Notes: generated by a model from the letters alone, not told the origin. 5,029 nucleotides of DNA from an uncultured Selenomonadales bacterium (GCA_937915725.1 CALGGV010000058.1:1-5029), one strand, 5' to 3'; shown: positions 1 to 5,029, numbered from the stretch's first letter. Made by a program: numbers and translations.

Positions 1-424
1 CACCGTCAGACAAAAGAAAAAGTACAGGCGCAACCGAGCCTGAGGCGTGCTGCATAAAGCCATGACTTACAGAAAGTTTTTGATTCAATTCTTTGAACGC
101 CGCGCCCATAAAAGTAAGCCCGTCTGCATCCAAGTCTTTCCATTTCGCTTGTAAATCTTCCGGAGAAATTAAACCTGTTTCACCGGTTACCCATTCAACA
201 TCAGAATCAAAACTCAAAACTGCAATTTTAATTTCGGCGTCTGCATTTTTTTCATTCATTGAAATTAATTCCGGCAATGAATTTTCAATCGCTGCATTTA
301 CCGCGCCGATAGGATGACCACGACCGGTAGTATCGATTGACATACTAAGCGAAGTATCAATCAAAAAAATTACAGGGCACATTCTCTTGGAGCCAATTTC
401 AGTTTTATCTAACATACTGGGCAT
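1..424 (-). CDS. VWA (von Willebrand factor A) domain protein, TerY/YegL-like, N-terminal 141 residues, cut by window edge
   Basis: Reading leftward from ATG at 424, an open frame runs to base 1 with no stop, so the C-terminus is outside the window. The 141 visible residues carry a complete MIDAS metal site: DTSLS (D23, S25, S27) after a hydrophobic strand (VIFLID), then T104 in GLTFMGAAF, then D140 in the hydrophobic strand ending LLSDG. This DxSxS/T/D set normally binds Mg2+ and mediates protein-protein contact. No signal peptide or membrane segment is seen, so it is probably cytoplasmic. The start is supported by AAGGGAG at 434-440, 9 bases upstream; M4 is an alternative start. It lies 27 bases after the kinase gene, so the two are probably cotranscribed. 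In families with this pairing (E. coli YegL, TerY-type proteins) the VWA protein is thought to be a scaffold or partner of the kinase. That role is inferred here. Confidence 0.9.
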   Translation of the reverse strand, partial: MPSMLDKTEIGSKRMCPVIFLIDTSLSMSIDTTGRGHPIGAVNAAIENSLPELISMNEKNADAEIKIAVLSFDSDVEWVTGETGLISPEDLQAKWKDLDADGLTFMGAAFKELNQKLSVSHGFMQHASGSVAPVLFLLSDG

Positions 425-433
425 TTTTTATTA

Positions 434-440
434 CTCCCTT
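434..440 (-). promoter_or_regulatory. Ribosome binding site of the VWA gene
   Basis: On the minus strand AAGGGAG lies 9 bases before ATG at 424, in the 27-base gap after the kinase stop. It decides the start of the VWA gene, whose frame is open to the window edge. There is no room for a separate promoter or terminator in the gap, which supports cotranscription with the kinase. Confidence 0.75.
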
Positions 441-451
441 CAATAAAAAAA

Positions 452-1765
452 TTAATTAAGAATAACTTGTGCGGTATTTCCGCCGCCAAAATTTATGGTA
501 AAATTTGCGCCCAAAACTGCAATTTCGCCGGGCTGTCTGGTTGCCATTTTACCATCAGGTGCGGTTATAGTCCAACTGCGATTAGTTTTATTTTCTAAGC
601 CGAATTTTCCATTTTTTTCTTTAATCAGCGCGGCAACATTTTTAAAATCTTCCGAGTTATCAACGTGATAATTGTAAAGAACGGCACCTTTAAAAATTGG
701 AACGGTTACCAATCTGTTTGAACGTTTATCAAAATTTAAATAACCGACAGGTTGAACTTTGTGGTTGCCGCAAATTGTTTCTCTTGTACTTTCCAAAAAA
801 ATTTCCGCGCCGCATTGAGGACATTTTACGATTGAACTTTTTAAACGCATTAAAATATGAAACCAATCTTGATCCAATAAACGCCCGTGAGCATTCAATA
901 AACTTTCTTGACTGAAAGCCGCTTGAAACGCCGCTTTTATAAATCCCGGAAAATATTTCCAAAGGGTAATTGCATTTTGATGAAGTCCGGGAATTGGGGC
1001 ATTTGAATTATCATTTTTATCATAAATAAAAAGCGGCTCCGTTCCAAAAATTTTTTTATCGTATTTATCAGTTAAGACAGGTACATTTGTTTTTTGCCCT
1101 TCAAGCGGGTGATCTCCTATCAAAAGCATAAACAAAACTAACGACAATGAATATCTGTCTGTATTTTTATCCGGCTGTTTTTCGCCGCGCACAACTTCAG
1201 GAGCCATATATCTTTTTTTGCCTTCAATACCGGAATGTTCGCCGTGTCCCATAATATTATCATTATCGCAAATAAAAACATCGCCGCTATCCGGATTAAT
1301 CGAAATATTTCCGTCGTTTAAATCTTGATAATTGTAACCTTTGCTGTGCAGTGCATTGAACGCTAACGCCATATTTAAAGCGGCATTGACCATAGCTTGT
1401 ACGCTGTGAAATTTAACTCTGGCGTTGAGGAATTGTGGAAATTCTTCGTAACCTTGCGGGAAAATTTCCATAACGTAACCAAAAGATTCATTGTCATTCC
1501 AAACTGTCAATTCTTCAGGCCAAACAAAAGTCTTTGAAGGTGAGCCGCCTTGAATATTGGAGGCTAAATGATTGTAAAATTTTTTGGGATTACTCAAATT
1601 GTCTCTGAAATACCATTTTAAAGCTTTTTCTTCGCCTGTATCGTCAAAAATTACGCGGTAAACTATGCCTTGCCCGCCACTGCCCAATTTGCCTGCAACT
1701 GTAGCAGTTCTGCCGGAATTAAATTCAACTTGTTGATCTTTCTGCAAAAGTGCAAAATCTGCCAT
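452..1765 (-). CDS. Atypical Ser/Thr protein kinase with C-terminal zinc ribbon and FHA-like tail (YegI/TerY-cassette type)
   Basis: This is a 437-residue predicted cytoplasmic protein kinase. Motifs in order: Gly-rich loop G28-S-G-G-Q-G33; ATP-binding Lys K50 in ALKWY; hinge around VMEIF (98-102); catalytic loop YQDLNDGN with D148 and N153; metal-binding D167 in CDND, in the place of DFG; APE at 188-190; αF Asp D203 in TDRYSLSL. The usual HRD is YQD, so the Arg that couples activation-loop phosphorylation is absent. After the kinase lobe comes a probable zinc ribbon, CPQC (315-318) with C332 and H335. A β-rich tail from about 385 to 437 contains NRSWTI and GGGNTAQV and resembles a divergent FHA fold; that part is uncertain. 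No transmembrane segment is seen. The start has AAGGAGG 10 bases upstream. It is the first gene of a leftward operon with the VWA gene. Comparable kinases (E. coli YegI) work with a PP2C phosphatase and a VWA protein. Substrates are unknown. Confidence 0.9.
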   Translation of the reverse strand: MADFALLQKDQQVEFNSGRTATVAGKLGSGGQGIVYRVIFDDTGEEKALKWYFRDNLSNPKKFYNHLASNIQGGSPSKTFVWPEELTVWNDNESFGYVMEIFPQGYEEFPQFLNARVKFHSVQAMVNAALNMALAFNALHSKGYNYQDLNDGNISINPDSGDVFICDNDNIMGHGEHSGIEGKKRYMAPEVVRGEKQPDKNTDRYSLSLVLFMLLIGDHPLEGQKTNVPVLTDKYDKKIFGTEPLFIYDKNDNSNAPIPGLHQNAITLWKYFPGFIKAAFQAAFSQESLLNAHGRLLDQDWFHILMRLKSSIVKCPQCGAEIFLESTRETICGNHKVQPVGYLNFDKRSNRLVTVPIFKGAVLYNYHVDNSEDFKNVAALIKEKNGKFGLENKTNRSWTITAPDGKMATRQPGEIAVLGANFTINFGGGNTAQVILN

Positions 1766-1775
1766 AAAATTTCCC

Positions 1776-1782
1776 CCTCCTT
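1776..1782 (-). promoter_or_regulatory. Strong ribosome binding site of the kinase gene
   Basis: AAGGAGG on the minus strand ends 10 bases before ATG at 1765. It is a near-perfect Shine-Dalgarno sequence and fixes the start at MADFALL. Such strong sites fit a Firmicutes-type translation system. Confidence 0.85.
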
Positions 1783-1823
1783 ATATTTAAATCAAAATTC
1801 GACACACGCCAATAAATTCCTTT

Positions 1824-1863
1824 GAATATCTTAAAATCTGCGCGAATATTAAAAAATCTGCGC
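1824..1863. repeat. Two tandem 20-bp direct repeats, candidate operator
   Basis: Copy 1 (1824-1843) is GAATATCTTAAAATCTGCGC and copy 2 (1844-1863) is GAATATTAAAAAATCTGCGC. They match at 17 of 20 positions and abut exactly; the three differences are neighbours (positions 7-9). The shared AAAATCTGCGC core is less AT-rich than its surroundings. A 20-bp period is about two helical turns, so two protein molecules would bind the same face. The repeats cover the spacer, -10 and start region of the candidate kinase promoter. Confidence 0.7.
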
Positions 1864-1873
1864 ACCTTGTCTA
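1846..1873 (-). promoter_or_regulatory. Candidate sigma70-type promoter for the kinase-VWA operon
   Basis: On the minus strand TAGACA (1868-1873; 5 of 6 to TTGACA) is followed after 16 bases by TAATAT (1846-1851; 4 of 6 to TATAAT). Transcription would begin near 1839, giving a leader of about 75 bases before the kinase start. The -10 element and spacer lie inside the second copy of a 20-bp tandem repeat, which suggests control by a bound protein. In AT-rich DNA such matches can occur by chance. Confidence 0.4.
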
Positions 1874-1886
1874 GAAATAATTTTGC

Positions 1887-1901
1887 TGGTAAAATGTACC
1901 A
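1887..1901. promoter_or_regulatory. Small dyad TGGTA-N5-TACCA
   Basis: Perfect 5-bp inverted arms (1887-1891 and 1897-1901) have centres 10 bp apart, one helical turn. The dyad lies just upstream of the candidate leftward promoter. This could be a dimeric regulator site, but arms this short may be chance. The sequence TACCAAAAT from its right arm recurs at 2050-2058, next to the candidate rightward -10. Confidence 0.25.
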
Positions 1902-1923
1902 AAATTTTTTTAGAAATTGGGAT

Positions 1924-1965
1924 TTAAGGGCTAAGGATTAAGGGTTAAGGATTAAGGGTTAAAGT
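1924..1965. repeat. Six-unit heptad repeat (TTAAGGR type)
   Basis: Consecutive 7-base units are TTAAGGG (1924), CTAAGGA (1931), TTAAGGG (1938), TTAAGGA (1945), TTAAGGG (1952) and TTAAAGT (1959). The alternation of GGG and GGA makes a 14-base higher-order unit. No open frame uses it. It sits between the two divergent promoters, about 75 bases upstream of the rightward -10. Such short tandem repeats can change copy number by strand slippage; whether this affects expression is unknown. Confidence 0.85.
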
Positions 1966-2017
1966 TTTAGAAATTTTAAAAATAAAAGGCTCAAAACGGG
2001 CTAAAATTTCAACGAGA

Positions 2018-2046
2018 AGGCACTTTCAAAAGTTTTTTACTATACT
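2018..2046 (+). promoter_or_regulatory. Weak candidate promoter for the outer-membrane protein pair
   Basis: TATACT at 2041-2046 matches TATAAT at 5 of 6 positions and lies about 67 bases before the start codon at 2113. The hexamer 17 bases upstream (AGGCAC, 2018-2023) is a poor -35, so the promoter would need an activator or another sigma factor. An alternative -10 is TTATAC at 2047-2052, with TTTCAA as its -35. Confidence 0.35.
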
Positions 2047-2080
2047 TTATACCAAAATAAAAAGTTAGACGCCTTAAAAT

Positions 2081-2103
2081 CCATAATTTCTAAATTTTGG
2101 AGG
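2081..2103 (+). promoter_or_regulatory. Ribosome binding site of the outer-membrane protein gene, partly inside a possible hairpin
   Basis: GGAGG at 2099-2103 lies 9 bases before ATG at 2113 and sets the start. Bases 2081-2083 (CCA) can pair with 2098-2100 (TGG), and after one T-T mismatch AATT (2085-2088) with AATT (2093-2096). This forms a weak hairpin with a four-base loop that hides the first two G of the ribosome site. The ribosome site itself is well supported; the hairpin is a hypothesis. Confidence 0.6.
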
Positions 2104-2112
2104 AAAAATTTT

Positions 2113-2988
2113 ATGAAAAATAAATTAGCAAAATTTTTATTGGCAACAGGAATAATTTTAACTTTGCCCACTTCAACGACTTTTGCGGCAGAAAATAATT
2201 CAGAGCCGCCGGAAAAAATCCATTTTCCGATTGAACACAGAGAAACCGAGCCGCCGGAATTTTTAGTAAAGGGCGCACTGAAAGATATTACTCAAAAAAT
2301 CCTTCCAATTTCGGTTGAGGCAAGATTTTTCGCACCGCACATGGATTTAAGCGCAAAATCTGACAAAATTTTTTATAACAGCGGCGAAGTCAGCTTAAAA
2401 GACAATTTGGGATTTGGCAACGATAACGCGCCGGAAGTTATTTTCCGTTACAAACGTTTTACTGCAGATTATTTAAAAATTCACGGCTCCGGCAGTACAA
2501 ATATTGGCGGCAGTAATGTTTTTAATTTTGCCGGCAACCGTTATCATGGCGCGGTTGATTCTCAAAGTGATTTACACTATCTGAAATTGCAAGTTACAAA
2601 TCCGATTGTAAATGTTTTGGGTAGCGGCGTTGATTGGAGTTACGGCTTGACGGGAATTTATTGGAAGGGAACTGTAAACGGTACTGAAATGAATAGCGGA
2701 AATTCTGTAAGTGCTACAAGAGAATTTGGCGCGCCTATTCCTACACTTGGAGTTGGGGCACACGCCTCACTTTTGGACACTTTACTTTTCAATGTTCATC
2801 TTTCAGGGATGCCGCTCGGCGGGTACGGGCATTTTTATGATTTTGAGGCTGGTATTCGTTACAATCCCCTTGATTTACTTTCAATCAGTGTTGGCTACAG
2901 AAAAATTCACGCTAATCTTAAACACAAAGATAACAGCGGTACACTTGATTTAAACGGACCTTACGCGGGCTTGCGTTTTGATTTTTAA
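2113..2988 (+). CDS. Predicted outer-membrane beta-barrel protein with signal peptide
   Basis: The protein has 291 residues. The N-terminus is a classic Sec signal: MKNK, a hydrophobic core LAKFLLATGIILTL, then a signal peptidase I site at TFAA before ENN (cleavage near 25/26), giving about 265 mature residues. Residues 27-60 form a Pro/Glu-rich segment with EPPE twice (31-34 and 46-49), encoded by a 12-base repeat GAGCCGCCGGAA 45 bases apart. The rest shows alternating polar and hydrophobic strands separated by Gly/Asn turns, and the chain ends GLRFDF, a C-terminal Phe signature used by the BAM machinery. The segment SLKDNLGFGNDNAPEVIFRYKR (about 94-115) recalls small barrels of the TIGR04219/YfaZ-like type, but I cannot assign a family with certainty. 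Role unknown: a channel, adhesin or structural protein are all possible. It is the first gene of a pair with the autotransporter 24 bases downstream. Confidence 0.85.
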   Translation: MKNKLAKFLLATGIILTLPTSTTFAAENNSEPPEKIHFPIEHRETEPPEFLVKGALKDITQKILPISVEARFFAPHMDLSAKSDKIFYNSGEVSLKDNLGFGNDNAPEVIFRYKRFTADYLKIHGSGSTNIGGSNVFNFAGNRYHGAVDSQSDLHYLKLQVTNPIVNVLGSGVDWSYGLTGIYWKGTVNGTEMNSGNSVSATREFGAPIPTLGVGAHASLLDTLLFNVHLSGMPLGGYGHFYDFEAGIRYNPLDLLSISVGYRKIHANLKHKDNSGTLDLNGPYAGLRFDF

Positions 2989-2995
2989 ATTTTTT

Positions 2996-3001
2996 GAAGG
3001 G
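2996..3001 (+). promoter_or_regulatory. Ribosome binding site of the autotransporter gene
   Basis: GAAGGG ends 11 bases before ATG at 3013, within the 24-base gap after the preceding stop codon. The gap has no terminator and no space for a promoter, so the two plus-strand genes are probably one transcript. Confidence 0.7.
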
Positions 3002-3012
3002 AAAGATTTTAA

Positions 3013-4941
3013 ATGCTTAGGACTATCAGAAAAAATCTTACTAAAAAAAATTCAGATAATCTAAAAAAATTCTTGCTTGTTGGATTTTTAACCGGCGGCT
3101 TAATTTGCCAAAATTCAGTTGCCTTTGCCGACGGAGAAGAAGAAATTTCTGAAGAAGAAAAAAATCAAGAAGAACATATTGAAGAAGAAAATTCCGAAGA
3201 TAAAAATCTTAGCAACCCTTATGCTTATAACAATATCGAAGTTGACGATACTACAATAAATTTCAATGGCGTTTCCAGAGAATACGACGGCAATTATTCC
3301 ATGACGATTGAAGATAAGGAAGGCACGGGCGATGTTCTCTCTAACAAATTGACTGTCAACGGCGGCGAATTTAATTTTTCGGTTATTGGCGGTAATTTCA
3401 GCGGCAATTTTCTTGAAAACCAAATTATTTTCAATGACGGAAAATATTATTTTGATATTAGTGAATCGACTGCTTACAGCGGCGAAATTTCCAATAATAA
3501 TTTCAGCATTAACGGCGGAACTTTTTCAAATGAATACACCGAATTTTCACATGTAACAGCCCAAAATAATATTTTCAATATTTCCGGCGCGCCCGATATT
3601 TCCGGCGCGTATATTTACGGCGGTTTACTTGGTGATGTTGAAAATTCTTCCGGCAACACTTTAAATTTCAATTCAAGCGGCTTGACTGCCAAAAATATTT
3701 ACGATTTTGACACGATTAATTTTAATATTCCAAACGGCGTAACTAACGGCGCAACTTTGCTGACTTTGACAGAAAAAAACACCGACCTTTCAAATACAAC
3801 TGTTAATGCAAATGTTTCTGGCGGTACTTCATTAAATTCCGGCGATAAAGTCAATTTAATTTCAAATGCAAACGGTTTAACTTCAAGCGGCGAAAATAAT
3901 TTAAATATTGCTGAAGGTTCAACTTTGACGTACGAAAATTCTACAATCACAGACGACGGAAATAATTTAATTTTGACTCTCGGCAGTGCTACAGTTAATG
4001 AAAAGACACGCGCTTTTTCGCAGGGCGTTATGAATACCGGCGGAACAATTTCACGCGGTACTGATAGAATTATTGATTGGTTGCCGCCTGAAGAATTGGA
4101 AGAGGCAGTTGCTGACGGCGAAAGTATTTCTGAAACAGTTAGCAATAATTTTGGGATTTTCGCAAATATTGAAGGGGCGAAACTTAGAATTAAAACCGGC
4201 GCGGGGTCATACGTCGATTCAAAAGGCGGCGGTATAGATTTAGGATTTGCGCGGGCGATTGAAGATTCACGCGGCGGCAGTTTAGTTTTTGCGCCGCTTT
4301 TCGACTACGGCAAAACTTCTTTTGACAGTTACCTTGCTGACGGTACGCACGGTAGCGGGCATTCAAGATATTTTGCCGGTGGAATTATTGGGCGAAAAAT
4401 TTGGAAGAATGGCGTTTATTTGGAAGGAAGTTTTCGCGGCGGCAGTGCCAAAACTGATTTTGCCTCTGATAATTTACTTTCAAGCTACAGTGAAAGTGCT
4501 CCGGTTTTTGCCGGACACATTCGCGCAGGGCGTCTTTTGCGTATGAATAAAAATAATCTTTTGCATTACTACGGGATTTACGCGCACAATCATTTGAACG
4601 GATTTAGCGCAGATTTATCTTCCGGTGAACATTATGATTTTGATTCTGTTGACAGCGGCAAATTTAAAATTGGTTATCGTATGACAACGCGAGTTAGCAA
4701 CCTTAGCAAAATTTATACCGGGCTTGCTTATCAATACGAATTTAACGGCAGTACAAGCGCAAATTACAAGGGCTACACTACAACAGAGGCTAAAGTTAAA
4801 GGCTCCAGCGGAATGTTAGAATTGGGCTGGCAAATGCACAAAAATAAAGAAAGTGCGTGGCTTGTAGATTTTAATGTTACAGGTTGGGCGGGAGTTCAAA
4901 AGGGCGTTACTGCCTCTGCAAAAGTGAAAAAATCTTTCTAA
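3013..4941 (+). CDS. Type V autotransporter: repetitive passenger plus C-terminal autotransporter beta-domain
   Basis: The protein has 642 residues. An extended signal peptide has a basic n-region (1-19, many Lys), a hydrophobic core FLLVGFLTGGLI and probable cleavage after AFA (37-39). Residues 40-64 are strikingly acidic: 14 of 25 are Asp or Glu. The passenger (about 66-330) has N-rich repeats of roughly 25 residues, seen at NKLTVNGG (111), NQIIFNDG (136), NNFSINGG (162), NIFNISGA (186) and NTLNFNSS (215); a β-helix or β-solenoid is likely. A linker with Pro and acidic residues (about 329-370) leads to a barrel of about 260 residues (about 380-642) with GGIDLGFAR, YFAGGIIGRK and YTGLAYQYEF strands. 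The end, GWAGVQKG...KVKKSF, keeps the terminal Phe and matches the family's last strands. It should be exported by Sec and displayed on the outer membrane. No catalytic triad is recognisable in the passenger, so an adhesin or surface-structure role is more likely than an enzyme. No cleavage site is identified. Confidence 0.92.
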   Translation: MLRTIRKNLTKKNSDNLKKFLLVGFLTGGLICQNSVAFADGEEEISEEEKNQEEHIEEENSEDKNLSNPYAYNNIEVDDTTINFNGVSREYDGNYSMTIEDKEGTGDVLSNKLTVNGGEFNFSVIGGNFSGNFLENQIIFNDGKYYFDISESTAYSGEISNNNFSINGGTFSNEYTEFSHVTAQNNIFNISGAPDISGAYIYGGLLGDVENSSGNTLNFNSSGLTAKNIYDFDTINFNIPNGVTNGATLLTLTEKNTDLSNTTVNANVSGGTSLNSGDKVNLISNANGLTSSGENNLNIAEGSTLTYENSTITDDGNNLILTLGSATVNEKTRAFSQGVMNTGGTISRGTDRIIDWLPPEELEEAVADGESISETVSNNFGIFANIEGAKLRIKTGAGSYVDSKGGGIDLGFARAIEDSRGGSLVFAPLFDYGKTSFDSYLADGTHGSGHSRYFAGGIIGRKIWKNGVYLEGSFRGGSAKTDFASDNLLSSYSESAPVFAGHIRAGRLLRMNKNNLLHYYGIYAHNHLNGFSADLSSGEHYDFDSVDSGKFKIGYRMTTRVSNLSKIYTGLAYQYEFNGSTSANYKGYTTTEAKVKGSSGMLELGWQMHKNKESAWLVDFNVTGWAGVQKGVTASAKVKKSF

Positions 4942-4958
4942 TTTAAATTATTTTAAAT

Positions 4959-4986
4959 ACAAATTCCCCTAATTCCTAGAATTTGT
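4959..4986 (+). terminator. Possible weak terminator hairpin after the autotransporter gene
   Basis: ACAAATTC (4959-4966) pairs perfectly with GAATTTGT (4979-4986) around a 12-base loop, starting 17 bases after the stop codon. The stem is AT-rich and no T run follows (the next bases are TTAC), so it is not a good intrinsic terminator. It is the only hairpin of this size at the end of the rightward operon. Confidence 0.35.
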
Positions 4987-4998
4987 TTACAAATGTAA
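4981..4998. repeat. Overlapping small palindromes in the 3' flank
   Basis: ATTTGT-TT-ACAAAT (4981-4994) overlaps TTACA-AA-TGTAA (4987-4998), and the first arm is also the right arm of the hairpin at 4959-4986. The element ACAAAT or its complement thus occurs three times in 36 bases. It could be an operator for a gene beyond the right edge or an alternative RNA pairing; no gene is visible from here to the end of the window. Confidence 0.35.
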
Positions 4999-5029
4999 TA
5001 TTTGAAGTATCGAAGGACGCCCGCCGCAC

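Larger units (their letters stand above)
1766..2112. other. Divergent intergenic control region between the kinase operon and the outer-membrane protein pair
   Basis: These 347 bases hold no supported gene. From left to right they contain the kinase ribosome site, a 20-bp tandem direct repeat over a leftward promoter, a short dyad, a block of heptad repeats, a weak rightward promoter and the ribosome site of the rightward gene. The region is very AT-rich. It also has a near inverted repeat: CCAAAATTTTTTTAGAAATT at 1899-1918 and AATTTCTAAATTTTGG at 2085-2100. The right arm matches the complement of the left except for four missing A. Confidence 0.8.

Noticed and set aside
93..317. Plus-strand open frame of 74 residues near the left edge
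   Set aside because: The minus strand here encodes the VWA domain with all MIDAS residues; the plus frame has no ribosome site.
697..962. Overlapping open frames on both strands inside the kinase gene
   Set aside because: They are shadows of the kinase, which has intact kinase motifs through this region.
1791..1820. Leftward promoter TTGGCG / TAAATA close to the kinase start
   Set aside because: The -10 matches at only three positions, and transcription would start on top of the ribosome site.
1924..1965. CRISPR array
   Set aside because: The units are 7 bases and directly adjacent, with no spacers.
2572..2953. Open frames on both strands inside the outer-membrane protein gene, and a similar one at 4289-4546
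   Set aside because: They overlap genes with signal peptides and barrel signatures and have no independent support.
3100..3111. Possible lipobox at C32 of the autotransporter signal peptide (GLIC)
   Set aside because: The residue before Cys is Ile, not Gly/Ala/Ser, and a good signal peptidase I site (AFA) follows.
3115..3423. Minus-strand open frame of 102 residues with Phe-rich sequence
   Set aside because: The Phe-rich run is just the complement of the GAA-rich acidic tract of the autotransporter.
3699..4145. Minus-strand open frame of 148 residues inside the autotransporter gene
   Set aside because: It lies opposite the passenger and linker of a well-supported gene, has no ribosome site or recognisable domain, and its composition mirrors the coding strand.

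Overview
The window is AT-rich bacterial DNA with strong Shine-Dalgarno sites. It encodes two Sec-exported outer-membrane proteins that end in Phe, one of them a type V autotransporter. Firmicutes-like ribosome sites together with outer-membrane beta-barrels, and a passenger built of N-rich 'GG' repeats, best fit a diderm Firmicute (Negativicutes, for example a Selenomonas/Phascolarctobacterium-like gut or rumen organism). This placement is inference; another AT-rich diderm is possible.

Layout. The left third (1-1765) is a minus-strand operon. A 437-residue Ser/Thr protein kinase with a C-terminal zinc ribbon and a possible FHA-like tail is followed 27 bases later by a von Willebrand A (VWA) protein with a full MIDAS metal site, cut off by the left edge. 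The VWA gene has no stop in the window and is easily missed. Kinase plus VWA matches the arrangement known from E. coli yegI/yegK/yegL and from TerY-type phosphorylation cassettes, where a PP2C phosphatase normally completes the set. No phosphatase is visible here; it could lie beyond base 1.

The middle (1766-2112) is a 347-base divergent control region. It holds a plausible minus-strand promoter overlapped by a 20-bp tandem direct repeat, a small dyad, a block of six TTAAGGR-like heptads, a weak plus-strand promoter, and a possible hairpin that buries part of the ribosome site of the first rightward gene.

The right part (2113-4941) is a plus-strand pair 24 bases apart: a 291-residue predicted outer-membrane beta-barrel protein and a 642-residue autotransporter with an acidic N-terminal segment, a repetitive passenger and a C-terminal barrel. 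The last 88 bases hold only AT-rich inverted repeats that may act as a weak terminator.

The two units share one control region. A signalling pair that affects envelope or surface-protein expression is a reasonable hypothesis, but nothing in the sequence proves a functional link.
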